The notes under the pieces are model-generated. The model did not search any database, was not told where the DNA came from, and saw only the letters and a list, made by a program, of their open reading frames with translations. Positions 23,537-32,264 of a DNA stretch of 64,000 nt are shown here, one piece after another. Source of the stretch: Apilactobacillus kunkeei (GTDB lineage: Bacteria; Bacillota; Bacilli; Lactobacillales; Lactobacillaceae); the NCBI RefSeq assembly GCF_005930975.1, contig NZ_VBSE01000042.1, forward strand, positions 124,001 to 188,000. Reading direction: 5' to 3'. Each line of letters opens with the position of its first letter. The stretch's first letter is position 1. Made by a program: the position numbers and the translations under genes.

Positions 23537-24847
23537 TTATTCGTTTAATAGCCAGAAGAAGATAACAAAGATTACACCTAGTACATACATTAGTGGGTGA
23601 ACTTCTTTTCCTCGTTTAGCAGCTAACATTGAGATTGGGTAAACAATGAAACCTAAAGCAATACCATCTGAGATACTGTAAGTAAGTGGCATACCTAATA
23701 CAATCAAGAATGATGGAGCAGCTAATTCGAATTTGTCCCAGTGAATATCACGTAGGGCGTTAGCCATTAGGATACCGATAACGATTAATGCGGGAGCAGT
23801 AACTTGATCGGTAATTACACCAAGTAATGGTGAGAAGAATGTTCCTAGTAAGAAGAAGATACCGGTAACAATTACTGTGAAACCAGAACGACCACCCACG
23901 GCGATACCTGCTGATGATTCAACGAAGGCACCCATTGGGGATGAACCTAGTAGAGAGCCACCAACCATTGATAGTGAGTCAGCACTTAGGGCACGACCGA
24001 TACGTGGAATCTTGTTGTCTTTGATGAAACCAGCTTGTTTAGCTAAACCAACTAGAGTACCAGTGGTATCGAAGAAGGTAACCAATAAGAAAGTAAATAC
24101 AACAATCCATAATTGTAATGTGTTGATATCAGTGACGTGTGAAATTGCAGTTAAGAAGATTGGTTTGATACTTGGAACGCTAGCAACTACGTGAGTTGGT
24201 AAAGCGATTAATCCAGTAACCATACCTAAGATGGTAGTAGCAACCATACTAATGAAGATAGCAGCAGGAACGCGGGCACTCATTAATACAACGGTTAGGA
24301 TTAAACCAAAGATGGTTAACCAAGTACTACCAACGTGAAGTGATCCAAGAGTTACTAGAGTTGATTTGTCAGCAACCACTAGGCCACCTTGGTTTAAACC
24401 AAGAAAGGCAATGAATAGACCAATACCACCGGCAATGGCACTCTTTAAATCAGCAGGAATAGCGTCGATGATTGTTTCTCTTAGCTTGAACGCTGTTAAA
24501 ATCATAAAAATAATAGCTGCGATAAATGTACCGGCTAGCGCTGTTTGCCAAGGAACCTTCATTCCCACACAGACTGAGTAGGCGAAGAAAGCATTAGTAC
24601 CCAAACTGGTAGATAAAGCGATTGGGTAGTTAGCGATGATTCCCATTAAGAAACATCCAAGTGCAGTTGCAAGTGCTGTTGCAGTGAACATGGCACCCTT
24701 ATCGATACCTGAAGCACTCATAACATTTGGGTTTACGAATAAAATGTAAACCATTGAAACAAAGGTAGTTAAACCAGCGATGAATTCAGTGCGATAATTA
24801 GTACCTAATTCATCAAAATGAAAGAAATTAGCAATTCCTTTTAACAT
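23537..24847 (-). CDS. NCS2/AzgA-family purine permease
   Basis: 436 residues with about 12-14 membrane helices. Family motifs: NYRTEFIAGLTTFVSMVYI near the start, NPNVMSASG, SLGTNAFFAYSVC, and TFFDTTGTLVGLAKQAG (about residue 258), followed by SSAGIAVGGRSG. PbuG and PbuO of this family import hypoxanthine, guanine or adenine by proton symport. The start has AAAGGAG. Two CGAAC motifs resembling PurR boxes lie upstream, one of them overlapping the leader, so purine control is likely. It stands alone as one transcript. Confidence 0.93.
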   Translation of the reverse strand: MLKGIANFFHFDELGTNYRTEFIAGLTTFVSMVYILFVNPNVMSASGIDKGAMFTATALATALGCFLMGIIANYPIALSTSLGTNAFFAYSVCVGMKVPWQTALAGTFIAAIIFMILTAFKLRETIIDAIPADLKSAIAGGIGLFIAFLGLNQGGLVVADKSTLVTLGSLHVGSTWLTIFGLILTVVLMSARVPAAIFISMVATTILGMVTGLIALPTHVVASVPSIKPIFLTAISHVTDINTLQLWIVVFTFLLVTFFDTTGTLVGLAKQAGFIKDNKIPRIGRALSADSLSMVGGSLLGSSPMGAFVESSAGIAVGGRSGFTVIVTGIFFLLGTFFSPLLGVITDQVTAPALIVIGILMANALRDIHWDKFELAAPSFLIVLGMPLTYSISDGIALGFIVYPISMLAAKRGKEVHPLMYVLGVIFVIFFWLLNE

Positions 24848-24858
24848 GAAACATTCTC

Positions 24859-24935
24859 CTTTAATGTTCGTATTTATTAATATTATACGTATATATTACC
24901 ATATTTAGAACATAAGTCCAGTAAAAAGCGAACTA
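24859..24935 (-). promoter_or_regulatory. Candidate PurR boxes before the purine permease
   Basis: The minus strand has AAATACGAACATTA just before the ribosome site. The plus strand has AGCGAACTATTTTA about 60 bases away, in opposite orientation. Both resemble the CCGAACAWT PurBox, but each is imperfect. Confidence 0.4.
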
Positions 24936-24972
24936 TTTTAGATAAATTTAAACAAAAATTGACTTTTTATGA

Positions 24973-25015
24973 TAAAAAAACTCCAATTCCGGAGTAAAAT
25001 CCGAACATTGGAGTC
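24973..25015 (-). terminator. Terminator after the aldo/keto reductase
   Basis: On the minus strand ACTCCAAT/ATTGGAGT, with inner CGG pairs, followed by T7. Confidence 0.85.
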
Positions 25016-25023
25016 AAAATTAA

Positions 25024-25956
25024 TTAGATGTTTTTAAAATCGTTATCAATTTGTGCATATTCTTCGTCACTTAGTGAAACGTTCAAAGCTTTGGCATTGC
25101 TTTTCACTTGTTCTGGACGCTTTGCACCTGGGATAACAACGGTAACATCTGGGTTCTTGATGTACCATGCTAATACTAATTGAGCAGTAGTAATTTCATG
25201 CTTATCAGCAAGTGGCTTTAGGTTGTTAACCTTTTCAACAATCTTTTCGAAACGTTCACCGGTGAAGTCAGGGTTACCGTGTCTGATATCATTTTCAGGG
25301 AAATCGACAACTTCTGAGTATTTACCAGTTAGTAGACCTGATGCTAATGGGAAGAATGGCACGAATGAAATGTTGTTTTCACGTAAGTAATCAAACATTT
25401 CGTTTTCAGCATCACGATGGATTAGACTGTATTGATCTTCAACGACATCGACTAAGCCGTCTTTGTTAGCCTCCTTGATTTGATCTAGTGAGAAGTTTGA
25501 AACCCCGATAGCCTTAATTTTACCTTCTTGCTTCATTTCGTTTAATGCAGCAATCGCTTCATCTTTAGGAGTTTGGTCATCTGGGAAGTGAATGTAGAAG
25601 ATATCAATGTAGTCAGTTTGTAGACGCTTCAATGCATCGTCTACTGATTTCTTTAAGAATTGTGGGTTATTGTTAATTTTAACGTCGCCATCTGATGTGT
25701 CTTGAGCTGCCTTTGTAGCAATAACGAACTTGCTTCGGTCGTATCCCTTAATGGCTTGACCAATTAGTTCTTCTGAATGACCCATACCATATGCAAATGC
25801 AGTATCTAACAGGGTGATTCCAGAATCTAGACCGGTCTTTACGATTTGAATACCAGTTTCATCTTTTAAGTTAGGAAATAAGTTGTTACCACCAACCGCA
25901 TTGGTTCCTAAACCAAGTGGGGTTGATTCTACGTTTGATTTACCAATTTTTACCAT
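25024..25956 (-). CDS. Aldo/keto reductase
   Basis: A 310-residue TIM-barrel oxidoreductase. The catalytic tetrad is present: Asp and Tyr in LLDTAFAYGMGHSE (about 45-58), Lys in KFVIATKAAQ, and His in DIFYIHFPDD. The NADPH-binding end, VIPGAKRPEQVKSNAKA, matches the family. The substrate is unknown; such enzymes reduce aldehydes, ketones or sugars. I chose the ATG at 25956. A TTG frame 18 bases earlier is formed by the GAGGAGG ribosome site itself. It is a single-gene unit with its own terminator, divergent from the next gene. Confidence 0.92.
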   Translation of the reverse strand: MVKIGKSNVESTPLGLGTNAVGGNNLFPNLKDETGIQIVKTGLDSGITLLDTAFAYGMGHSEELIGQAIKGYDRSKFVIATKAAQDTSDGDVKINNNPQFLKKSVDDALKRLQTDYIDIFYIHFPDDQTPKDEAIAALNEMKQEGKIKAIGVSNFSLDQIKEANKDGLVDVVEDQYSLIHRDAENEMFDYLRENNISFVPFFPLASGLLTGKYSEVVDFPENDIRHGNPDFTGERFEKIVEKVNNLKPLADKHEITTAQLVLAWYIKNPDVTVVIPGAKRPEQVKSNAKALNVSLSDEEYAQIDNDFKNI

Positions 25957-26090
25957 GTAAAAAGGCCTCCTCAAATTTTTATACGTTCATATCAATTATG
26001 AACCCTAAGCGCCGATTTTTAAACCATTTGGCGTTAACTTAGGCATTAATTTTTGATAAAATAAATTTAATGAATGAAGGAGGGTTAACC

Positions 26091-26645
26091 ATGAAGAAGG
26101 TTTTGATTATTGGTAATTTTCATCAATTAGGTCAAAAGGTCTATGATAAATTATCAACTCAATATGAAGTAAACTTACTAGATGGCATCGATTTTGAGGA
26201 TGTTAGCGCATACGCCGATAACTTAGCAGGCGTTAACGTTATCTACACATTCTTGGGGCCACTTGATGTCGATCTACAAATCGGTGCGGTAATACAAGCA
26301 TTGGACCGCGTTAACCCACCACTTGACCAGTTTATTATGTTATCAACAGCCGGTATCGATAATGAACTAACAGAAGAAGTGACTTATTCAGATGTGGATA
26401 ACAATAAGGAATATTTGAATCAACAAAGATACGCCGTTAAGTTGGTTGACGAATACGAAATCCCATACACCATCCTAAGACCGGTCGAAATTGTTGATGA
26501 ACAAAAAGGTGAATTGGACGTAATTGATGAAGGAATCTCAATGCAATACGGTCGTATTTCTGCGGATAATGTTGCAAACACTGCTGCGAAAGTAGTAGAA
26601 TATCAACAATTTATCAATCAATCCATTGGATTAATTGAAAGATAA
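26091..26645 (+). CDS. NAD(P)-binding atypical short-chain dehydrogenase-like protein
   Basis: 184 residues. The N-terminal Rossmann start is KKVLIIGNFHQLGQKVY. A strand-helix pattern follows, with VNVIYTFLGPLDVD, FIMLSTAGIDN and then a YAVKLVDEYEIPYTILRPVEI segment. That last block resembles the YxxxK helix and 'ILRP' of NmrA/SDR-like proteins such as YwnB. Function is unknown, perhaps redox sensing or small-molecule reduction. The ATG at 26091 is chosen because GGAGGG lies 7 bases upstream. The next gene begins 14 bases after its stop, forming a two-gene operon. Confidence 0.75.
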   Translation: MKKVLIIGNFHQLGQKVYDKLSTQYEVNLLDGIDFEDVSAYADNLAGVNVIYTFLGPLDVDLQIGAVIQALDRVNPPLDQFIMLSTAGIDNELTEEVTYSDVDNNKEYLNQQRYAVKLVDEYEIPYTILRPVEIVDEQKGELDVIDEGISMQYGRISADNVANTAAKVVEYQQFINQSIGLIER

Positions 26646-26659
26646 GTGAGGTGCTTAAA

Positions 26660-27016
26660 ATGGCATTACAATTAAACAAAGAACAATTGAAACAAATCAA
26701 ACAACAACTAACTGACACTCAAAAGGAATCACACTTGGTAATCTTCAAGAGTGTTTCACCAAAGTCTGGCGGTGAAATTCACATGATTACTAACTATGGA
26801 ACTTTTGAAACTCTACAAAAACAACGTCCGGAATTAAAAATGGAAATTGTTAGAGATATCGTTCCAGTTACCGACAGCTTGGCATACTGGGCGGTTGCAC
26901 AAGACACTGCTAGTCATTTACAACCAAACGATCCAAATGCTGCTGAAGTTGCATTACAAGTGGAACAATACACTAACGATGTGTTAGCAGATAACAAGTT
27001 GCCACAAAATAAATAA
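26660..27016 (+). CDS. Hypothetical protein, 118 aa
   Basis: Not recognised. A soluble alpha/beta protein starting MALQLNKEQLKQIKQQL. It has a central strand HLVIFKSVSPKSGG, and an Asp/Asn-rich helical C-terminus. No signal peptide or membrane helix. It lies 14 bases after the SDR-like gene, with GTGAGGTG as ribosome site; the GTG there is not taken as start because the ATG follows at normal spacing. Probably co-expressed with the SDR-like protein. The transcript ends at the terminator 20 bases on, just after a parS-like palindrome. Confidence 0.7.
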   Translation: MALQLNKEQLKQIKQQLTDTQKESHLVIFKSVSPKSGGEIHMITNYGTFETLQKQRPELKMEIVRDIVPVTDSLAYWAVAQDTASHLQPNDPNAAEVALQVEQYTNDVLADNKLPQNK

Positions 27017-27019
27017 AAA

Positions 27020-27035
27020 TGTTTCACATGAAACG
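27020..27035. promoter_or_regulatory. parS-like palindrome (ParB/Spo0J-type site)
   Basis: TGTTTCACATGAAACG differs from the 16-base parS form TGTTTCACGTGAAACA at two positions. It lies between a stop codon and a terminator, where it is not part of coding DNA. Chromosomal parS sites cluster towards the origin. Whether ParB binds this variant is not visible. Confidence 0.5.
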
Positions 27036-27067
27036 AAGCCACACCAATAAATGGTGTGGCTTTTTTG
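27036..27067 (+). terminator. Terminator after the 118-aa gene
   Basis: AAGCCACACCA/TGGTGTGGCTT with a 5-base loop and T6. Confidence 0.92.
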
Positions 27068-27209
27068 TATGATTCTACAAGTCGTATGTATAATGTTACA
27101 AATTCCTTCAAAATTGCTTATTCAAATGGCGATAAATGCTAGTATTATCAACAATTAAGTGGGATAAGTATAAATTATGAAAATGGGAAAGCCGAATGGA
27201 GGCATTTCT

Positions 27210-28595
27210 ATGAATGATAAAAATAAGAAAAACGCTGATGGAACAATTCGTTCGCTAAGTAATCGTCATGTCCAAATGATTGCGATTGGCGGGACCATCG
27301 GGACAGGGTTGTTTTTAGGTTCAGGTAGTACTATTTCAAAGACTGGGCCATCAGTATTATTGGTCTATTTAGTAACTGGTTGTTTATTCTTTTTGATGAT
27401 GAGAGGAATCGGAGAAATGTTTTACTCTGATCCAAGTCAGCATACTTTCGTAGCGTTTATTACTAAATATATCGGTCATACTGCTGGGTACTTCACCGGA
27501 TGGAGTTACTGGATTGGTTTGTTATTTGCCAGCATGGCAGAATTATCAGCAATTGCTACATATGTGAACTTTTGGTTTCCACACATTCCAGCATGGTTAA
27601 TCGAAGTCGTCTTTTTGGCTGTCTTAGCGACATTGAATATCATTGCCGTTAAGGTCTTTGGTGAAGCAGAATTCTGGTTTGCGATGATTAAGGTGATTGC
27701 CATTGTTGCATTGATTGTTACCGGTATTTTCATGGCGTTCTTCCACGCCGCGACACCGGTAGGACACGCTTCATTTGGGAATATTTTTGATCATTTTACA
27801 ATGTTTCCTCATGGGTTCTTTAATTTCTTTGCCGCATTCCCAATGGTATTTTTCGCCTTCCAAGGAATCGAATTCGTCAGCATCACGCTTGGTGAATCCA
27901 AAGATCCAAAGACAGTCGTTAAGAAGGCTGTTAATGAAACCCTATGGAGAATTTTGATTTTCTACATTGGGGCACTATCAGTAATCATGGTGGTAATTCC
28001 ATGGACAAAATTATCTCCTACTAACAGTCCATTCGTTCAAGTTTTCTCAATTGCAGGATTGCTAGCAGCAGCGGCTGTAATTAACTTCGTTGTATTAACA
28101 TCAGCTGCTTCTTCATTGAACAGTATCATCTTTTCAGCAGGTCGTCATTTGTATCAACTAGCTAAGGATACTCATACCGATGGATTCATTCATAAAAACC
28201 TAACTCACGTTTCTAAAAACGGGATTCCAATCGCCAGCATTGGTTTGACCGCTGCTTTAATCTTGATTAACCCAATCCTAACGATTACTCATAGTGTTTC
28301 ATTCATGTTCACTTTAGTTGCCGGTGCAACCAGTGATATGTGTATTATCGTTTATCTATTTACCATGTTTGCGCATCGTAAATACAGAAAGTCGGCCGAC
28401 TTCTTGGATCATGGATTCAAGATGCCTGCTTACCAATTTACAAGCCCACTAACCATTTTATTTTTCATATTCATTTTCGTTAGTTTGTTCTTCATTCCAG
28501 GGGACGAAGTCGGAGCAATTAGTGCAGTAATTTGGACAGTTGCATTCTATGCAGGTATTGGTATAAAACGTCTTATTTCCCGTTCTAATGCATAA
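27210..28595 (+). CDS. Amino acid permease, APC family, CycA-like (copy 1)
   Basis: 461 residues and about 12 helices. The first helix motif IAIGGTIGTGLFLGSG (about 27-42) carries the substrate-binding unwound region. FGEAEFWFAMIKVIAIVALI and FAFQGIEFVSITLGES match the D-serine/D-alanine/glycine porter (CycA) type of this family. Actual substrate unknown. The ATG at 27210 has TGGAGGC 7 bases upstream; the longer frame starting at 27177 has no ribosome site. No terminator is visible before the second copy, but that copy has its own promoter-like region. Confidence 0.9.
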   Translation: MNDKNKKNADGTIRSLSNRHVQMIAIGGTIGTGLFLGSGSTISKTGPSVLLVYLVTGCLFFLMMRGIGEMFYSDPSQHTFVAFITKYIGHTAGYFTGWSYWIGLLFASMAELSAIATYVNFWFPHIPAWLIEVVFLAVLATLNIIAVKVFGEAEFWFAMIKVIAIVALIVTGIFMAFFHAATPVGHASFGNIFDHFTMFPHGFFNFFAAFPMVFFAFQGIEFVSITLGESKDPKTVVKKAVNETLWRILIFYIGALSVIMVVIPWTKLSPTNSPFVQVFSIAGLLAAAAVINFVVLTSAASSLNSIIFSAGRHLYQLAKDTHTDGFIHKNLTHVSKNGIPIASIGLTAALILINPILTITHSVSFMFTLVAGATSDMCIIVYLFTMFAHRKYRKSADFLDHGFKMPAYQFTSPLTILFFIFIFVSLFFIPGDEVGAISAVIWTVAFYAGIGIKRLISRSNA

Positions 28596-28749
28596 TTGAG
28601 CGCTTTTGTAGGATATTACAACCGCATTGTGACATTTCCCAAAACTCCTTTAAAGCTATTGTTATCTAGAAAAATGATGATAATATTTTCAACAATCAAA
28701 GTTAAGTTGATCAGCTAATAAATCAATAAGCTTAAAAGGGGGAATCTTT

Positions 28750-30135
28750 ATGCAAGAAAAAATCACAAAAAATGCGGATGGTACACTTCGTTCACTAAGC
28801 AACCGTCACGTTCAGATGATTGCGATTGGTGGAACCATCGGAACCGGGTTATTCCTTGGATCTGGCAGTACCATTTCAAAGACTGGACCGTCAGTAATGA
28901 TAGTGTACCTAGTATTAGGATGTTTCTTCTTTTTAATGATGAGAGCAATTGGTGAAATGTTTTACGCCGATCCTTCTCAACACACTTTCGTATCATTTAT
29001 CTCTAAATACCTTGGAACAACTGCTGGGTACTTCACCGGTTGGAGTTATTGGTTAGGACTTTTGTTTGCCAGCATGGCTGAACTAACTGCCATTGCTACA
29101 TACTTTGCCTTTTGGTTCCCAAATATTCCATCGTGGATTGTCGAAGTTGCCTTCTTGGTTGTTCTAACAGCAATTAACCTAATTGCAGCAAAACTATTTG
29201 GTGAAGCTGAATTCTGGTTTGCAATGATCAAAATTGTGGCAATTGTCGCATTGATTGTAACTGGAATTATCATGGTATTTTCACACACATCAACGCCTTT
29301 GGGACATGCATCAATTAGCAATATTACTAATCATTTTACTTTATTCCCACATGGTTCATTTAACTTCATCTCTGCTTTCCCAATGGTATTCTTCGCATTC
29401 CAAGGGATTGAATTCGTAAGTATCACCCTAGGTGAATCAAAGAACCCACACAAAGTTGTGAAGAAGGCTGTTAACGAAACTCTATGGAGAATTATGATCT
29501 TCTACATTGGAGCACTAGCCGTTATTATGGCCGTTATTCCATGGACCTCAATTACTCCAGATAAGAGTCCCTTCGTTCAAGTGTTTTCACTTGCTGGACT
29601 ACCTGCAGCCGCTGCTATTATTAACTTCGTGGTATTAACATCAGCTGCATCTTCACTAAACAGTATTATCTTTTCTGCCGGACGTCATTTTTACCAGCTA
29701 GCTACTGAAGGACGTAAGGAAGGGTTCATGAACAGACACTTCGGTAAGGTTTCTAAAAATGGAATCCCAAGTGATGCAATTCTAATCTCGGCTGCTATAA
29801 TCTTCATTACTCCAACTATGAGTGTAAGTAACAGTATTAGTTCTGTATTTACAATCGTGGCTGGATCATCAAGTGATATGTACATCATTGTTTACCTACT
29901 AACTATGATTGCTCACAGAAAGTACCGCGCATCAAACGATTTTCTAAGCGATGGTTTCAAGATGCCAGGATACTCAATTACAAGTCCTTTAACAATCTTA
30001 TTCTTCTTCGTCATCTTCGCGAGTCTATTCTTTATCCCAGGTGATGTCGTTGGAGCAATTGGTGCAATTATCTGGTCAATCGTCTTCTGCGGAGCGCTAT
30101 ATCTAAAAGAAAAAAACTCAAAAGCATCTGCCTAA
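28750..30135 (+). CDS. Amino acid permease, APC family, CycA-like (copy 2)
   Basis: 461 residues, the same length as copy 1 and highly similar throughout. SNRHVQMIAIGGTIGTG and the FFAFQGIEFVSITLGESK block are identical or nearly so. Differences concentrate in loops and in the last third (for example MNRHFGKVSKNGIPSDA). It is a tandem duplicate, diverged enough that a shifted substrate range is plausible. AAAGGGGG lies before the start. Upstream sequence resembles that of copy 1, so the duplication probably included the promoter. Ends in a strong terminator. Confidence 0.9.
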   Translation: MQEKITKNADGTLRSLSNRHVQMIAIGGTIGTGLFLGSGSTISKTGPSVMIVYLVLGCFFFLMMRAIGEMFYADPSQHTFVSFISKYLGTTAGYFTGWSYWLGLLFASMAELTAIATYFAFWFPNIPSWIVEVAFLVVLTAINLIAAKLFGEAEFWFAMIKIVAIVALIVTGIIMVFSHTSTPLGHASISNITNHFTLFPHGSFNFISAFPMVFFAFQGIEFVSITLGESKNPHKVVKKAVNETLWRIMIFYIGALAVIMAVIPWTSITPDKSPFVQVFSLAGLPAAAAIINFVVLTSAASSLNSIIFSAGRHFYQLATEGRKEGFMNRHFGKVSKNGIPSDAILISAAIIFITPTMSVSNSISSVFTIVAGSSSDMYIIVYLLTMIAHRKYRASNDFLSDGFKMPGYSITSPLTILFFFVIFASLFFIPGDVVGAIGAIIWSIVFCGALYLKEKNSKASA

Positions 30136-30137
30136 AT

Positions 30138-30174
30138 AAAAAAGAGATAGCTAAATTTAGCTATCTCTTTTTTT
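30138..30174 (+). terminator. Terminator after permease copy 2
   Basis: AAAAAAGAGATAGCTA/TAGCTATCTCTTTTTT with a 4-base loop. Confidence 0.92.
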
Positions 30175-30178
30175 ACTT

Positions 30179-30418
30179 TTAATAGTTAATCGTATTAGCT
30201 GGATTCATAATAGACTTGCTATTAACTTTATTGTGAGCCACTCCTAAAGCATGTCCTAATTCATGCTCAGCTACATGGATTTGATCATCAGTAGAGTAAC
30301 GATACTTTTCAAAAACTGCTCTATTAATCATACTATTATTCCTGATAATATAACCGTTTCTCGGATTGTATCTTATTGGATCATATCCAGATATTGTTAG
30401 CTCTTTTTTAGTGGTGAA
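30179..30418 (-). pseudogene. Remnant of a matrixin-type zinc metalloprotease
   Basis: The minus strand is open for about 79 codons and reads the end of a matrixin: SGYDPIRYNPRNGYIIR, then VAEHELGHALGVAHN, then SIMNPANTINY and a stop. HExxHxxGxxH and the Met-turn (SIMNPA) are both intact. The signal peptide and N-terminal half are missing. The open frame runs upstream only into the end of the PucR-type gene, with no ribosome site except a weak one before an internal ATG at 30331. A deletion probably removed the 5' part. A short 46-residue product is possible but unlikely to fold as a protease. Confidence 0.75.
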
Positions 30419-31601
30419 TTAAGTATAATTTGGTAGCCATTCTGAGTTGTTCACTATCTGAAACATCATTTAGGCTCATGTTAAGTAGTTTTTCTAGCTT
30501 TTTTAATCGATAAACGGCGGTGTTTCTATGAATGAATAGATCGTTGGCAGCCATTGAAATCGATTGATTGTCGGCATAGTAGTAGGAAAGCAATTCGATT
30601 AGTTCATCTTTTTCGTTTTCCTTTAAGTTTAAAACAGGACCGAGGATGGCATCGACAAACATGTCGGCTTCTTTCTTTGGTACTAGGCTCAAGATATCTT
30701 CAACCTGTTGAGGGATGAATTTATTTGGTTTCAATATGTTTTCACGTTTAGCAACGTCTAATGCTTCGTCAGCTTCGCGGAGTAACTTCTTGAATTGAAT
30801 CAGTGGCTTGGCATCGTCGGTGTATCCGATTTGCGTCTTTGATTCCACAAAATTTTCGTGGATGAACTTACTTAGTTCGTTTAATAGCGGCAACAAATTT
30901 TTCTTAGTTTTAACCAAAATGAATGGTTTGAAATGCCATGAAATCAAGATGATTGGGATTTGTAGTTTTTCAAAGTACCAGTAGATATAGTCATTAACTC
31001 GGTGCATATCTTCCTGGTGGTGACCGGTATCAACTGAATTAATTTCGTCGATTTCAAACGCCTTATACATTGAATTGGAGTCTAGGCCGTTTAGTTTCAA
31101 AGTATCTTCGAAAGCATTTTCCGGTAAATTTTGTGTCAGAATACTGTTGAATAATTCGTTGCGACGTTGTCTCACTTGATTTAAATTAATGCTGACCTGC
31201 ATGCTTTCCAGACTTAGTAGGTTGACCATGTTTTCAATCAATAATTGAGTACTTAAATCTTTAGGCATTTTCATGGAAAATACCACGAATCTGCGGGTAA
31301 ACTTATCCATCGTCTTTAGTGGATAGATACTGTACTTTTCTAAAAGGGTTTCAGGTTCGGTTAGTTCGATGAGTTTTAAATCATGAATTACGGATTCGAA
31401 GAGGGATGCATCCATCTTTGCATTTTCACTGTATGAACGAAGGCGACCGAAAACATCCATAATATATGCGTCACAATTTATTAATTTGGCAATATGGGTC
31501 AGGATTTCGTCATCGTTTTTGCTGGCTAATATGTATTTTGATATGTCTAAAGTATCGTTCATGACTTTCTTTAACTGTTCAGCTTCACTATTTGATGGCA
31601 T
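30408..31601 (-). CDS. PucR/CdaR-type transcriptional regulator
   Basis: 397 residues. The C-terminal helix-turn-helix (about 340-390) reads MAANDLFIHRNTAVYRLKKLEKLL, the signature of the PucR C-terminal HTH domain. A GGDEF-like middle region (about 180-300, with QIGYTDDAKPLIQFKKLLREADEAL) precedes it. The N-terminal sensor is not identified. Such regulators control uptake or use of amino acids, purines or sugar acids. The neighbouring tandem permeases are possible targets, by position only. I chose the ATG at 31601: AGGAGG lies 7 bases away, while the ATG at 31607 abuts it. Its 3' end overlaps the matrixin remnant. Confidence 0.83.
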   Translation of the reverse strand: MPSNSEAEQLKKVMNDTLDISKYILASKNDDEILTHIAKLINCDAYIMDVFGRLRSYSENAKMDASLFESVIHDLKLIELTEPETLLEKYSIYPLKTMDKFTRRFVVFSMKMPKDLSTQLLIENMVNLLSLESMQVSINLNQVRQRRNELFNSILTQNLPENAFEDTLKLNGLDSNSMYKAFEIDEINSVDTGHHQEDMHRVNDYIYWYFEKLQIPIILISWHFKPFILVKTKKNLLPLLNELSKFIHENFVESKTQIGYTDDAKPLIQFKKLLREADEALDVAKRENILKPNKFIPQQVEDILSLVPKKEADMFVDAILGPVLNLKENEKDELIELLSYYYADNQSISMAANDLFIHRNTAVYRLKKLEKLLNMSLNDVSDSEQLRMATKLYLIHH

Positions 31602-31761
31602 GGGCATTCCTCCTAATTTATGTTTTTATTGTGACTAATATTACCATAATAAATTTGATATTAAACAGAAGACGCTCCATACCTGTGTTATTTACGTTGA
31701 TGCTTGAAAGTGATACGCTTAAGGCTAATATTAATTTTGGATTAGAGAGAGGTTATGTAAG

Positions 31762-32112
31762 ATGAAAAAAGTTGTTTTCATAATTGCGGCGACGATTGTT
31801 ATACTTGTTGCTGCAGTCCTTGCTTTTAAGATTTATCAACAATCTGACTTAAGTGTGGAAAATGAATATTATGGGATTGTTCAAAGTGATAAAAGTTTGA
31901 AGAAAGTTTGTAAAGAACCAAAAATACTTAAATTTATTCAAAAGCATCGTAAAGAACATCCGAACTTTACTGATAATCAGGGATCAGGTCATATTTTATA
32001 CTACGTTGTTACATATGGGAAAAATTCATTAGCCATTGGAATTAATGGAAGAATCGATAGTAGCGGTCCTACAATTACCAAAATATTTAATGCTAATGAT
32101 TTGAGTAAATAA
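31762..32112 (+). CDS. Membrane-anchored hypothetical protein, 116 aa
   Basis: Not recognised. One N-terminal membrane helix or signal anchor (residues 4-22) is followed by a roughly 90-residue extracellular part. That part carries KVCKEPKILKFIQKHRKEH and a strand-rich end, GHILYYVVTYGKNSLAIGING. Only one Cys outside the helix. AGAGAGAGG lies before the start. A single gene between the PucR-type gene and catalase, with its own terminator 60 bases on. No functional clue from neighbours. Confidence 0.65.
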   Translation: MKKVVFIIAATIVILVAAVLAFKIYQQSDLSVENEYYGIVQSDKSLKKVCKEPKILKFIQKHRKEHPNFTDNQGSGHILYYVVTYGKNSLAIGINGRIDSSGPTITKIFNANDLSK

Positions 32113-32174
32113 ACAAAAGACATTCCTGTAAATTTAATCAGGTTAATTCTATTATAAAAAATAACAAGTTAACA

Positions 32175-32204
32175 AAAAAACTCCAACCGAAGTTGGAGTT
32201 TTTC
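32175..32204. terminator. Terminator after the 116-aa gene
   Basis: AACTCCAAC/GTTGGAGTT with a CGAA loop and T-run. The A-run on the other side may also serve the catalase gene. Confidence 0.85.
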
Positions 32205-32264
32205 ATTTGGATTAATAATTTTTAATTGTCGTATTTCGAAAATTGTAGGAGTAGTGGTCAGAAA

